This document shows, piece by piece, positions 52,570-62,138 of a DNA stretch of 64,000 bases; position 1 is the stretch's first letter, and the number at the start of each line of letters is the position of its first letter. This DNA comes from Candidatus Bathyarchaeota archaeon (GTDB taxonomy: Archaea; Thermoproteota; Bathyarchaeia; Bathyarchaeales; Bathycorpusculaceae). The notes under the pieces were generated by a model, which made no database searches, was not told the DNA's origin, and worked only from the letters and a program-made list of their open reading frames with translations. Both the position numbers and the translations under genes were made by a program. The stretch is from NCBI GenBank assembly GCA_026014745.1, contig JAOZHS010000001.1, positions 930,001 through 994,000 on the forward strand, in the 5' to 3' direction.

Positions 52570-53316
52570 TTATGTTTTTATCTCCTCAACCAACTTTTTA
52601 ACCTGCTCAATGATGTATTTGTTTATTTTTTGGCCTATTTCTCTGGTTGCCACCGTGGGGTCGCCATTGACGCCGCTTGGGAAATACAGTTCAGGATGTG
52701 CAACAACCTCAAATCTGGGCCACTTCGCAACGGACGCTACGCCTTTGGTTTTGACTAGTTCAGGTTTAATATACATAACCCGCGCGGTCTCCAAGGTGCC
52801 TGCGTGTCCATCTGTTTTTGAGGTATACTGCTCAGTTAATTCTTGAGCAAAATCATAATCCGACAGCACCATTATCCGCACCTTTTTTTCAGTGGCGTCA
52901 TTTTTGACGACGACATCTTGTGCTGCCATCCGTAACGCAACCATATGCGAATTCCCTGCATGACCACTCAACACAATTATGCGTAGAAATCCGTGGCGCA
53001 CCAACTCGAAGAGAATTTCGCGGACAAACCGATAGAACGTATCGAACTCTATTGTTAGGGTGCCTGCAAAGTTGCGTCCCGCGTTGCAGATGCCGTAACG
53101 GAGAGGTGGTGCGATGAGGCAACCTGTTTCTTGGGCGACTTTTAAGGCGACATATTCGGGTTGGATGCTGTCTGTGCATAGCGGTAAGTGTTCTCCGTGT
53201 TCTTCGACGCTGCCTACTGGTAGAATTATTACGGTGCCTTCTTTGGCGGCTTGCGCGGCTTCTATGGTGCTTAATTCGTCAAGCCACATGCAGTGGGGTT
53301 TTTTTGTTATTGCCAT
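52570..53316 (-). CDS. Creatininase family amidohydrolase
   Basis: 248 aa. Metal-binding motifs are complete: LPVGSVEEHGEHLPLCTDSI (Glu-His and Asp), VLSGHAGNSH and KTDGHAGTLETARVM. The family includes creatininase and the archaeal F420/riboflavin enzyme ArfB (2-amino-5-formylamino-6-ribosylaminopyrimidinone deformylase). The ArfB role is attractive in an archaeon but sequence alone does not separate the two. No operon partner. Confidence 0.88.
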   Translation of the reverse strand: MAITKKPHCMWLDELSTIEAAQAAKEGTVIILPVGSVEEHGEHLPLCTDSIQPEYVALKVAQETGCLIAPPLRYGICNAGRNFAGTLTIEFDTFYRFVREILFELVRHGFLRIIVLSGHAGNSHMVALRMAAQDVVVKNDATEKKVRIMVLSDYDFAQELTEQYTSKTDGHAGTLETARVMYIKPELVKTKGVASVAKWPRFEVVAHPELYFPSGVNGDPTVATREIGQKINKYIIEQVKKLVEEIKT

Positions 53317-53514
53317 AGAGTGTTGTAAGGAGCGGTTGTTTTTCTGTATTGCGGAAAACTCTGGATTTTTGGGGAAAATACGCGATTTTTAACGTTTAAG
53401 CCAACCCCTTTGAAGTAAATTATTTATTCTAGCCTACGCTTACTTCCTTTATAGGTAAAGGGTGACTCAACCGAGTTAGCCTTTCCTAAAAATTTTTGTA
53501 GGAAAAGAAAAAAC

Positions 53515-56220
53515 ATGATTTTTTCAGGAATCTTTTCTAAAAAGAAATCAATAACTGCATCTTTTGCAATGATTATGATACTGACAATCGCCCTCACCCT
53601 TATCACGTTGCCCAACGCCATTGCCCATGACCCGCCTCAGACAATCAAAACCTACGCATACGTGACCGCTACACCCAGCCCCGTAGGGGTAGGCCAACAA
53701 GTCACTGTCGTTTTTTGGCTTAACTGGCCCCCTCCGACTGCGGCAGGCTCCACTGGAGACCGCTGGGAAGGCATGACCATACAAATAACTGACCCCGCTG
53801 GGCAAGTAGAAAATTATGGACCCTTCGTATCTGACTCCGTCGGCTCCTCATTTATGATCTACACACCCTCAACGACAGGCGAATACCAAGTCTACTTTAA
53901 CTTCCCCGGACAAGTCCTTGAACGCGCAGGCTACACTGGCTTACCTGGATCAAACAGTGACTACATAAACGACACATTTGCCCCCAGCTCAGCAAACACC
54001 ACTTTCACAGTACAAGAAAACCCAGTTCCCCTATGGACACAGCCCCCTCTACCCGTCAGCTATTGGACCCGCCCCATCGACACCATGAACACCAACTGGT
54101 ACGTGCTTGGCTCTCAGTGGCTAGGCCAAAGTGAACAAGGCTACAACTACCTCCGCTATCAAGGCGCAGGAAGAGCCCCCGACACCGCCCACGTCATGTG
54201 GACTAAACCTATCTCGTTTGGTGGCATAGTTGGCGGAACAAATCTTGGTAACCCTGACATCAACTTCTACTCTGGTACAGCTTATCAGATAAAATTCCCC
54301 AACCCTCTAATTATCTATGGACGACTCTACTACACCATTCCCTTAGCTAACAGTCCCTCAGGCGGTGGATACGCATGCGTGGATTTACGATCTGGTGAAA
54401 CCCTTTGGGAAAAAGACTTCGGTGTTACAGTGAGTTCTGTTTTTGGTCCCTCAGGAAACGTGCCCTCTTTTGGTCAACTCTATGATTTCGAATCAGTCAA
54501 CCAACACGGCGTTAACCCCAACGGCTACCTATGGATAGTTAACACAGCCATCACCGGAGTTGGCATCACCAACCCCGCTCCACAAGCAACCACCACCAAT
54601 GGCAGCTATACCAGCGCTGTCACAAGCTCAAATGCTGTAGTCTCTACTACGGGTTGGATAGCAATCGACCCATTGACTGGCGGAACATTGTTTAACGAAA
54701 CTGATGTACCTTCAGGCACAAGATTCTTTGGGCCAGCCGGCGAAATTCTCATCATGAACATTGGACGAGCCAACACCAACGCTGCCTACACATACATGTG
54801 GCAATGGAACAACACCAAGCTACCGGGAAATGATGTTGCAGGCGGAATCACCCAATGGTTACCTGGCAGAACCAACTGGAACATGAGCAAATCCTACGAC
54901 TTCAACATAACCCTCTCTCAGCCGCTACCCGCCGGACAAAACACAGCTATAATTCAGGTGCTACCCGGAGACTTGGTATTTGGCAGAAGCAGCGCTCTAC
55001 AATTCGCAGGTTCAACCGGCGGCGCATTCGGCACACCCGACCCCTTCACGCTATGGGCAGTTAACCTTAACGCGACAAGAGGCAACGTCGGTCAAGTGAT
55101 GTGGATCAAAAACTACACTGGATCAGCCAACAACACCATCCTAATTGGACCTCGTGACCAAAAAACCAACGTCTTCACCATGTACAACAAAGAACTGGTG
55201 CAATGGAGCGGTTACAGCCTATTAACTGGCGAATACCTCTGGGGACCCACTGAGCCCGAAAACGCCTTCAACTTTTACGGCGGAACCACTGGACTCACAG
55301 CGCCCTACGCAGCAGGCAACGGTACGCTATACTCAGCAGGTTACGGCGGCATAGTCTACGCCTACGACTTCGCAACAGGCAACGTGCTATTCACCTACGG
55401 TAATGACCCCAACGACCCAAACAATAACACTCGAACAGCTAACACCGCTTATGGAGGGTATCCCTATCAGGTTGCAGCCGTTGCAGACGGAAAAGTCTAC
55501 TTGATAAGTAGTGAACACTCTCTTAACGCGCCTCCCTTCTTAGGCGCTGAGACTCGATGCATAAATGCCTATACTGGCGAAGAAATCTGGAAGATGCTTG
55601 GCATGTGTAACTGGCAAGAAATCGCTGTTGCAGACGGCTACTTCGTTTACCTTAACCTCAATGATTTGCGGATTTACTGTGTGGGACCTGGACCAAGCGC
55701 TACTTCCGTTTCAGCTTCTGTCTCCACCCTCAATCTTGGTGGAAGCGTGCTGATTACGGGAACGGTCACTGACCAATCACCTAACACCGCCCTCAAAGGC
55801 ACCGCAGCCATCTCCGACGCTGACCAAGGCGTATGGATGGACTACATGGTTATGCAAAACGTCGCAAAACCCACAGACGCAACAGGCGTACCAGTCTCCT
55901 TAGACGCATTAGACCCTAACGGCAACTTCATCCACATCGGGGACGTAACCAGCGATTCAAGCGGACTCTTCAAGATACTTTGGACACCCGAGGTACCAGG
56001 AGAATACACAGTAATGGCAACTTTTGCAGGTTCTGGTGCTTATGGACCTTCATCTGCAGAAACCGCTGTCGGCGTAGTTGAAGCACAAGCTACCGTAGCT
56101 CCTACATATCCGCCCTCAACTGATACAACAATGGCCATCACTTACTCAACCATCGCAATCATAGTCGTCATCATCATCTGTGCAGTGGTTCTAGGCTTAG
56201 TTCTCAGAAAACGACCTTAA
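53515..56220 (+). CDS. PQQ-type beta-propeller surface protein (paralogue of the 9155 gene)
   Basis: 901 aa. Signal peptide (FAMIMILTIALTLITLPNAIA), N-terminal Ig-like domain (KTYAYVTATPSPVGVGQQVTVVFWL), propeller blades (YACVDLRSGETLWEKDFG, YSLLTGEYLWGPTEPE, VYAYDFATGNVLFTYGN), Ig-like domain (about 735-845), Thr/Pro linker, membrane helix and LRKRP tail. Domain order and many short blocks (for example PSFGQLYDFESVNQHGV and TAYAVDPx types) match the 849-aa protein at 9155, though they are 44 kb apart. Anchored in the cell envelope; ligand unknown. Confidence 0.85.
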   Translation: MIFSGIFSKKKSITASFAMIMILTIALTLITLPNAIAHDPPQTIKTYAYVTATPSPVGVGQQVTVVFWLNWPPPTAAGSTGDRWEGMTIQITDPAGQVENYGPFVSDSVGSSFMIYTPSTTGEYQVYFNFPGQVLERAGYTGLPGSNSDYINDTFAPSSANTTFTVQENPVPLWTQPPLPVSYWTRPIDTMNTNWYVLGSQWLGQSEQGYNYLRYQGAGRAPDTAHVMWTKPISFGGIVGGTNLGNPDINFYSGTAYQIKFPNPLIIYGRLYYTIPLANSPSGGGYACVDLRSGETLWEKDFGVTVSSVFGPSGNVPSFGQLYDFESVNQHGVNPNGYLWIVNTAITGVGITNPAPQATTTNGSYTSAVTSSNAVVSTTGWIAIDPLTGGTLFNETDVPSGTRFFGPAGEILIMNIGRANTNAAYTYMWQWNNTKLPGNDVAGGITQWLPGRTNWNMSKSYDFNITLSQPLPAGQNTAIIQVLPGDLVFGRSSALQFAGSTGGAFGTPDPFTLWAVNLNATRGNVGQVMWIKNYTGSANNTILIGPRDQKTNVFTMYNKELVQWSGYSLLTGEYLWGPTEPENAFNFYGGTTGLTAPYAAGNGTLYSAGYGGIVYAYDFATGNVLFTYGNDPNDPNNNTRTANTAYGGYPYQVAAVADGKVYLISSEHSLNAPPFLGAETRCINAYTGEEIWKMLGMCNWQEIAVADGYFVYLNLNDLRIYCVGPGPSATSVSASVSTLNLGGSVLITGTVTDQSPNTALKGTAAISDADQGVWMDYMVMQNVAKPTDATGVPVSLDALDPNGNFIHIGDVTSDSSGLFKILWTPEVPGEYTVMATFAGSGAYGPSSAETAVGVVEAQATVAPTYPPSTDTTMAITYSTIAIIVVIIICAVVLGLVLRKRP

Positions 56221-56256
56221 TTTCCCAAAAAAGGGAAATATCCCTTTTCCTTTTTT
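56221..56256 (+). terminator. Hairpin plus T-run terminator
   Basis: TTTCCC-AAAAAA-GGGAAA stem directly after the stop, followed by CCCTTTTCCTTTTTT. It lies between two convergent genes and may serve both. Confidence 0.55.
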
Positions 56257-56272
56257 AGTAAAAAAACAAGTT

Positions 56273-57106
56273 TTATGCTTTTTTGGTTGTGGCGTCCCGT
56301 ACTTCATAGCTTATGTTAGCTGGATTTTTCAGGTTGACATTTTCTATCTCTTGCGTCATGCGGTTACTCATTCTGCCGACAACAAGTACCAACACGTTAA
56401 GTCCTCTTGACGCGGCTATTGCTGCTGAGCGGCTGATACCAAACTCTATGTCTGCTTTAAGTCCTATCTTGTTAAGGACTGCTCTACCCACAGCACCCAT
56501 TACGCCAACACGGTCGGGCTTAAACTCATCATAGAACCTTTTAACCTTGGCTAAATCTACCGCTCGTGAGCCCCCTCTGCGTATGCTGGGTAGTTTTATG
56601 ATGAGTATTTTTCCTTCTTTTACGCTTAGTTTGCCCTGTAAACTTGTTAATCCTAAATCTTCCCCGGGCATCGCGTCCTCCATCGCTATGCCTTTTGCTT
56701 CTGTGCTTTCTGGAGGTACGGTGTATATGACGCCGCCTTTCATGATTAACCCAACTTCGTCTCCTGCCTTTACGGGTTGAGTGGCTAGGGCGGGTAGGGA
56801 ATGGTCTACTTTCATTTCGTTTTTGGTGGCGTTGACGTATCTTTCTAAGCCTTTTAGGTCCTCTTGTAGCGTTGCGATTGCTTTTTCTGTGAGCCGGTAG
56901 TCTACGCGTTCAGAGCTGTATTCGAGAAGGCCTTCTCTGGCTAGTTTTTTGAAGTATTTTGATACGGCTTGGATGGTGATTCCGAGGGTTTCGCTTATGT
57001 CTTTTTGTTTTACGTGGGGCTGGTTGCGCATGATTTCTAGTAGTATTTGGAATTTTGTGAATTCTCCTTTGTTTTGGAGGATGATTGTTTGTTGGCGCTT
57101 GGTCAT
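56273..57106 (-). CDS. Winged-helix regulator with C-terminal sensor domain, divergent from cbiM
   Basis: 277 aa. The N-terminal 70 residues are a winged helix (KFQILLEIMRNQPHVKQKDISETLGITIQAVSKYFKKLAREGLLEY). The C-terminal part (about 115-277) contains GDEVGLIMKGGVIYTVPP, LPSIRRGGSRAVDLAKVKRFYDEFKPDRVGVMGAVGRAVLNKIG and ISRSAAIAASRGLNVLVLVVGRMSNRM. I know it as an archaeal regulator architecture (DUF7839-like) without a described ligand. Divergent transcription from the CbiMNQ fusion, with palindromes between, makes it the likely cobalt- or corrinoid-responsive regulator of this region. Confidence 0.8.
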   Translation of the reverse strand: MTKRQQTIILQNKGEFTKFQILLEIMRNQPHVKQKDISETLGITIQAVSKYFKKLAREGLLEYSSERVDYRLTEKAIATLQEDLKGLERYVNATKNEMKVDHSLPALATQPVKAGDEVGLIMKGGVIYTVPPESTEAKGIAMEDAMPGEDLGLTSLQGKLSVKEGKILIIKLPSIRRGGSRAVDLAKVKRFYDEFKPDRVGVMGAVGRAVLNKIGLKADIEFGISRSAAIAASRGLNVLVLVVGRMSNRMTQEIENVNLKNPANISYEVRDATTKKA

Positions 57107-57121
57107 TAATTCAACCTTGAG

Positions 57122-57175
57122 TTAACTGTAGTTAAAATAAAATTTATAAGCTTGGTGGTTGGTTGACTTATCCAA
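57122..57175 (+). promoter_or_regulatory. cbiM promoter with two palindromes
   Basis: TTAACT-GT-AGTTAA (57122-57135), a TATA box TTTATAA (57143-57149) seven bases later, and TTGGTTGACTTATCCAA (57159-57175) as a second imperfect palindrome over the likely start of transcription. The chelatase promoter at 60060 has the same three elements. Confidence 0.65.
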
Positions 57176-57196
57176 TCAAGGGGAATCCAAAACAAT

Positions 57197-58990
57197 ATGC
57201 ACATTATGGAGGGGTTCCTGCCGAGTCCATGGTGGGAAATATGGTTCGCAATATCAATACCCATCATAGCATACGGCATCTATCAACTCAACAAAATCGT
57301 GAAAAAGGAACCCGACGCCAAACCCTTACTGGCATTGATGGGTGCATTTATATTCGTAATATCTGCACTCAAGTTGCCTTCAGTATTTGGAAGTAGCTCC
57401 CACCCAACAGGCTCAGGATTAGCAGCTATAATTTTTGGACCCGCCATAGCTTCAGTTCTCTCCCTGATTGCCCTAGTTTTCCAAGCCACACTGCTTGCAC
57501 ATGGGGGCTTAACCACCCTTGGCGCAAATGTCTTCTCTATGGGCATAATGGGGCCCTTTGTAGCATACCTAACTTGGATAGTATGCAAAAAAACCAGAGT
57601 GCCGACACCGGCAGCGGTCTTTCTCGCCGTATCCCTAAGTGACCTCTTCACCTACGTAACCACCTCGGCGCAACTTGCGCTTGCTTTTCCTTCCCAAGGC
57701 TTTGCAGGCGCATTTGTCAAGTTTGCAGGTATCTTCGCTGTTACCCAGATTCCATTGGCCATAGGTGAAGGTGTGTTAGCAGTTTTCGTTTTTGATTTCT
57801 TAACAAAATATAAAGGGAAAATTCTGTCAACTTTAAAAGTAATTCGTGCACCCCTTGCAGGTATCCCTGAGAAAGAATTTCGGCTAAAAAAGAAACATTA
57901 TGCCATCCTCATCACGGTGTTACTGGTTCTATTTACAACACCCTTTCTTATTGCTACAACCAACTTTGCCGGCACTGATGACGCAGCGGCTGACATTATA
58001 ACCGCAACAGGCTATCAACCATGGTTTAACCCCATTTTGAATATTCCAGAATCATATATCGAGCCGCTTCTTGGAGTACAAGCGCTCATCGGCGCATCCA
58101 TAATGGCATATATTATCATCCGGACAAAAAGAAAAGCCAGTACTCTTAAACCAATGCCTCATACGGGGCATCGGCACAGCCACAAGCATGATGAAGGTCA
58201 CGCTAACATATCCGCGCAAATCGACAGTTACGCCTATACCAATCAATTATCAAATGTTAGTCCAACAACAAAAATCTTCTTCGCTTGCTCTATGCTGATT
58301 TTAAGTGTTATATCCGGTTCACCTATTGTTGGCATCACGGTTGCAATAATCGCCACATTAATGATTATTGCAGTCGCCCAGATTCCTTGGCGATTCTATC
58401 TAGACCTGCTTCTTTATCCATTTGTCTTTGTAGCGGTTAGTTGCATAATCATCGCTCTCTTCTTTGGCGGCGGGGAACCTTTGACGCAGATTTCTTTCCC
58501 GTGGTTCAATTGGGTAATCTACAATAACGGGATAACCATGGCACTATTGACCTTCTTCCGAGTCTTGGGCGCAATATCGGCACTATTCTTTTTGGTTTTG
58601 ACCACAACCATGAATGACCTTTTCATAAGCCTAAGAAAAATCCACATCCCCAAGGTCCTCATAGAAATCAGTCTTCTCATTTACCGCTACATATTCGTCT
58701 TCATGGAGGTTTCCTCAAAAATGACAACTGCCCAAAAGCTACGGCTCGGTCAAACAGGTTATCTTAAGCGTATCCGCCAAACCGGGCTTCTCGTCGCAAA
58801 CCTTTTCATAAGAACCCTTGAGCAGGGTGAACGGACAATTGTGGCTATGAACGCTCGCGGTTACGACGGCAACATACGTTTGCTTGAAGACCAGCCTAAA
58901 CCAAACTGGGTAACAATCGCAGGCATCATTTTGTTTGACGTGATGCTCGCTTTGATTGCATTAAACATAATAAACATATGGAGTCTATAG
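57197..58990 (+). CDS. CbiM-CbiN-CbiQ fusion, cobalt ECF transporter membrane component
   Basis: 597 aa. Residues 1-215 are CbiM with the metal-binding N-terminus MHIMEGFLP (His2) and SSSHPTGSG (His69). About 230-310 is CbiN-like (NFAGTDDAAADIITATGYQPWFNPI ... EPLLGVQALIGASIMAY). A His-rich linker (HTGHRHSHKHDEGH, 322-335, six His) leads to CbiQ (about 340-597), which has ARG-containing coupling helices (TIVAMNARGYDG). The fusion would supply the whole membrane part of a Co2+ (or Ni2+) importer that works with CbiO. ATG start; the first protein of the operon. Confidence 0.92.
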   Translation: MHIMEGFLPSPWWEIWFAISIPIIAYGIYQLNKIVKKEPDAKPLLALMGAFIFVISALKLPSVFGSSSHPTGSGLAAIIFGPAIASVLSLIALVFQATLLAHGGLTTLGANVFSMGIMGPFVAYLTWIVCKKTRVPTPAAVFLAVSLSDLFTYVTTSAQLALAFPSQGFAGAFVKFAGIFAVTQIPLAIGEGVLAVFVFDFLTKYKGKILSTLKVIRAPLAGIPEKEFRLKKKHYAILITVLLVLFTTPFLIATTNFAGTDDAAADIITATGYQPWFNPILNIPESYIEPLLGVQALIGASIMAYIIIRTKRKASTLKPMPHTGHRHSHKHDEGHANISAQIDSYAYTNQLSNVSPTTKIFFACSMLILSVISGSPIVGITVAIIATLMIIAVAQIPWRFYLDLLLYPFVFVAVSCIIIALFFGGGEPLTQISFPWFNWVIYNNGITMALLTFFRVLGAISALFFLVLTTTMNDLFISLRKIHIPKVLIEISLLIYRYIFVFMEVSSKMTTAQKLRLGQTGYLKRIRQTGLLVANLFIRTLEQGERTIVAMNARGYDGNIRLLEDQPKPNWVTIAGIILFDVMLALIALNIINIWSL

Positions 58991-58992
58991 GA

Positions 58993-59853
58993 ATGTTATT
59001 TAAAATTGAAAATCTGACTCACGAATACTCCGACGGCACAATAGCCTTAGATGATGTATCTTTAAACTTTGACAAAGCGGAACGCATTGCGCTCTTGGGC
59101 ATTAACGGTTCAGGGAAAACTACTCTGCTCAACCACTTAAACGGCATCCTAAAACCCACCAGCGGCAGAATTCTCTTCAACGGCAACCCCATCCAATACG
59201 ACGCAAAATCGCTACTGCAACTCCGTAAACGTGTCGGTTTTGTTTTTCAAGACCCTAACGATCAACTGTTTGCCTCTACCGTGAAACAAGATGTTGCTTT
59301 CGGTCCGTTAAATCTGGGTTACACTCCTGAGCACGTCAAGGCGCTGATAGATGAGGCGCTTGCGACTGTCGGCATGACTGAATTCGCCGACAAACCCCCG
59401 CATTTTCTTAGTGCAGGTCAAAAGAAACGTGTTGCGTTAGCGGGAGTTCTTGCTATGCAGCCCGAAGTTATCATCATGGATGAACCAACCTCAAGCCTTG
59501 ACCCCATAGCCGCCAGCGACATCTTGCATTTGCTGCTTCATCTCAATAAAGCAAACGGAATCACATTGCTGTTAGCCACACATGATGTAGATGTGGTTCC
59601 CTTGTTTGCAAATAGGCTCGTCATTTTAGATAAAGGCAAAGTAGTCTCCGAGGGTACCCCTAAGGAGAGTTTCTCAAAAACTGAATTAATTCGAAAAGCA
59701 AAATTGCGTTCTCCACGCATAGCTCACCTCTTTGAGGTCCTTAAAAAAGAGAACAATTTGCCTGTGGGTGACGAGTTGCCGCTAACTATTAGTGAGGCAA
59801 GAAAAGAGATACTTCGTCTTATCGATGTAGCCGTTAAGGAATCTAAAAAGTAG
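58993..59853 (+). CDS. cbiO: Cobalt ECF transporter ATPase CbiO
   Basis: 286 aa ATPase of an ECF transporter. Walker A LLGINGSGKTTLLNHL, FVFQDPNDQLFASTVKQDVAFGPLNLG (the ECF-type Q-loop), signature FLSAGQKKRVALAGVLAM, Walker B VIIMDEPTSSLDP. It drives the CbiMNQ fusion. I chose the ATG at 58993 because GGAG lies nine bases upstream; the ATG at 58978 is also in frame and overlaps the previous stop by 13 bases. The signature has Ala in place of Gly (LSAGQ), as found in some ECF ATPases. Confidence 0.93.
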   Translation: MLFKIENLTHEYSDGTIALDDVSLNFDKAERIALLGINGSGKTTLLNHLNGILKPTSGRILFNGNPIQYDAKSLLQLRKRVGFVFQDPNDQLFASTVKQDVAFGPLNLGYTPEHVKALIDEALATVGMTEFADKPPHFLSAGQKKRVALAGVLAMQPEVIIMDEPTSSLDPIAASDILHLLLHLNKANGITLLLATHDVDVVPLFANRLVILDKGKVVSEGTPKESFSKTELIRKAKLRSPRIAHLFEVLKKENNLPVGDELPLTISEARKEILRLIDVAVKESKK

Positions 59854-60059
59854 CGGTCTCCTTTTGCTTACTTTTCGGGGTGATGGATGTACTCTCAGAG
59901 GTTCTGCCCCATTACTTTTTAAATTATGGATAGGTTAAGTGCTTGCGGTTTTCTGGGTTGGCTGTTTTGGCGCGCCTGTTTTAGGTTGCTTGCGCTCTTT
60001 GGATTTTGGGTTTTTTGATGTTGGTTGTATTTAGTAAACCTTGGTTGATAAACCAGCTA

Positions 60060-60110
60060 TTAACTTTTGTTAAGCCAAAGTTTATAACGCTACTTGGATA
60101 GAACATCCAA
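60060..60110 (+). promoter_or_regulatory. Chelatase promoter with palindromes matching the cbiM promoter
   Basis: TTAAC-TTTT-GTTAA (60060-60073), TATA box TTTATAA (60081-60087) with the same seven-base gap as at cbiM, and the perfect palindrome TTGGAT-AGAAC-ATCCAA (60094-60110). The rest of the 59854-60129 gap shows no gene. Confidence 0.65.
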
Positions 60111-60129
60111 CCGGAGAGGCAAATAAGCG

Positions 60130-62121
60130 ATGCAATCCAAAAACAAAACCGTCTACCCCTTCAGCGCAATAGTCGGCCAAGAAAAAATGAAACTTGCACT
60201 AATCCTCAATGTGATCAACCCAAAAATCGGTGGCGTACTTCTCCGAGGCGAAAAAGGAACCGGCAAATCCCTAACCGTAAGAGCCCTAGCCAACTTACTC
60301 CCCGAAATCGAAGTTGTATCCAACTGCCCCTTCCGCTGCGACCCCCAAAACCCCAAAGACATGTGCGAAACCTGCAACACAAAAAAAGCAAACGCAGAAA
60401 AACTCCCCCTAACCAAACGCTGTGTCTCAGTCGTAGAATTACCCGTCGGAGCCACAGAAGACCGCCTCGTCGGCACCATAGACATAGAAAAAGCCATCAA
60501 AACCGGCGAAAAACACTTCGACCCAGGCATCCTCGCACAAGCCAACCGCAACATCCTCTACATAGACGAAGTCAACCTCCTAGACGACCACCTCGTCGAC
60601 GTTTTACTGGATGCCGCGGCGATGGGCGTAAATTTTGTGGAACGCGAAGGCGTCTCTTTCAGTCATCCCTCCCAGTTCGTTTTGATTGGAACCATGAATC
60701 CTGAAGAAGGCGAACTGCGACCTCAACTTCTCGACCGATTCGCTCTCTCAGTTGAAGTCAAGGGCGTCCCCTACAAGGAAGCACGCGCAGAAATCGTCCG
60801 CAAACGAATCGCTTTCGAAAGCAACCCAGCTGGTTTTGTTGTTTCCCAAGCCCAAAATCAAGAGCAGATACGGCAAAAAATCATAGCCGCCACCAAGCTC
60901 CTGCCCAAAGTGAAACTCAGTTCTCAATTGCTCGATTTAATTATCCAAATCTGCACAGACTTTGCCGTTGATGGGCACCGCGCGGACATTAACATGTACA
61001 AAACTGCCTGCACAATCGCTGCCTACCATGGACGCGTAGACGTCGCCGAAGAGGACGTTAAAGAAGCCGCTGAATTTGTGCTTCCTCACCGCCAACGACG
61101 CCAACCCTTCGAGGAGCCACAGCTAGAACAGCAACAGCTTCAAGAAAGCATCGAGAAATGGGAAAAAAACAAGCAACTCCTTCCAAATCCAGAAGACTCC
61201 CAAGCCCCCGACGAGCCCCCACAAGAACAAGAAACCCCCCAAAAAGAACAGGTGTTTCAAGCCGATTTACCCTACGCCGTCAAGCCGTTTGCGACTCCCA
61301 TACTTGACGAGCTCCAACGAAGCGGCAGCGGACGGCGATCCAAAACCTTAAGCTCCAAAAGAGGCCGCTACGTAGACAACATAATTCCGAACGGAAAAAT
61401 TGAAGATTTAGCCTTCGACGCAACCCTACGCGCCGCGGCGTCTCACCAGAAAATTCGCAAACAAGACTGTAATCGCCAAGATGCTTTGTTGATTGAGCAT
61501 TGTGATTTACGTCAGAAAGTCCGAGAAAGCAAAGTTGGCAATTTGATTGTCTTTATTGTTGATGCAAGCGGCTCGATGGCTGCTGAGGAACGTATGAGCG
61601 CCACCAAAGGCGCGATTCTTTCGCTTCTGCTGGATGCCTATCAGCGGCGAGACCGCGTTGGTATGGTTGCGTTTCGGCGAGATTCTGCAGAGCTGGTTTT
61701 GCCTCCCACAAATAGTGTCGATTTAGCCCAACGATATTTGGCGAATTTGCCAACTGGCGGTAGAACACCCATGGCTCATGGATTGAAACTCGGTATGGAC
61801 ACCATCAAAAACTATGTCCGAAACGACAAAGAAGCGGTTCCATTGTTGGTGTTGGTTTCTGATGGGCGAGCAAACGTTAGCCTCCACGGCGGCGACCCCG
61901 TTGAAGAAGCAATGTCTGTGGCAAGGGAAATCGCTTCTGCTGGCATACAATCCCTCTCCTTAGATACTGAACAGGAATTCCTAACCTTTGGTGTTGTAAA
62001 ACAAATCTCCCTGGCAATGGGCGGACGCTTTCTGAAATTAGAAGAATTAAGCGCTGCCCCGATTGCCTCTGCGGTTAGGACAAAATTGTTTCCTGATCCA
62101 AGGATAACGATAAACAATTAG
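60130..62121 (+). CDS. Fused ChlI/ChlD-type metal chelatase (AAA+ plus VWA)
   Basis: 663 aa. The AAA+ part (1-330) begins [16 protein letters not shown], with Walker A GEKGTGKS (40-47), a four-Cys insert (66, 70, 79, 82) and Walker [12 protein letters not shown] Gln/Glu/Pro-rich linker follows (about 335-400). The VWA domain (about 475-655) has MIDAS motif VDASGSM and [10 protein letters not shown]. Such fused motor subunits work with CobN-type large subunits to insert Co2+ into corrinoids (or Ni2+ / Mg2+ into other tetrapyrroles). The large subunit is not in the window. Position beside cobalt and corrinoid transport genes favours cobalt. Confidence 0.9.
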   Translation: MQSKNKTVYPFSAIVGQEKMKLALILNVINPKIGGVLLRGEKGTGKSLTVRALANLLPEIEVVSNCPFRCDPQNPKDMCETCNTKKANAEKLPLTKRCVSVVELPVGATEDRLVGTIDIEKAIKTGEKHFDPGILAQANRNILYIDEVNLLDDHLVDVLLDAAAMGVNFVEREGVSFSHPSQFVLIGTMNPEEGELRPQLLDRFALSVEVKGVPYKEARAEIVRKRIAFESNPAGFVVSQAQNQEQIRQKIIAATKLLPKVKLSSQLLDLIIQICTDFAVDGHRADINMYKTACTIAAYHGRVDVAEEDVKEAAEFVLPHRQRRQPFEEPQLEQQQLQESIEKWEKNKQLLPNPEDSQAPDEPPQEQETPQKEQVFQADLPYAVKPFATPILDELQRSGSGRRSKTLSSKRGRYVDNIIPNGKIEDLAFDATLRAAASHQKIRKQDCNRQDALLIEHCDLRQKVRESKVGNLIVFIVDASGSMAAEERMSATKGAILSLLLDAYQRRDRVGMVAFRRDSAELVLPPTNSVDLAQRYLANLPTGGRTPMAHGLKLGMDTIKNYVRNDKEAVPLLVLVSDGRANVSLHGGDPVEEAMSVAREIASAGIQSLSLDTEQEFLTFGVVKQISLAMGGRFLKLEELSAAPIASAVRTKLFPDPRITINN

Positions 62122-62138
62122 GGCGGGAGGTGAAAAAA

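Noticed and set aside
57163-57396. Plus-strand frame overlapping the cbiM start
   Set aside because: Different frame from CbiM, which starts with the exact family N-terminus MHIMEGFLP.
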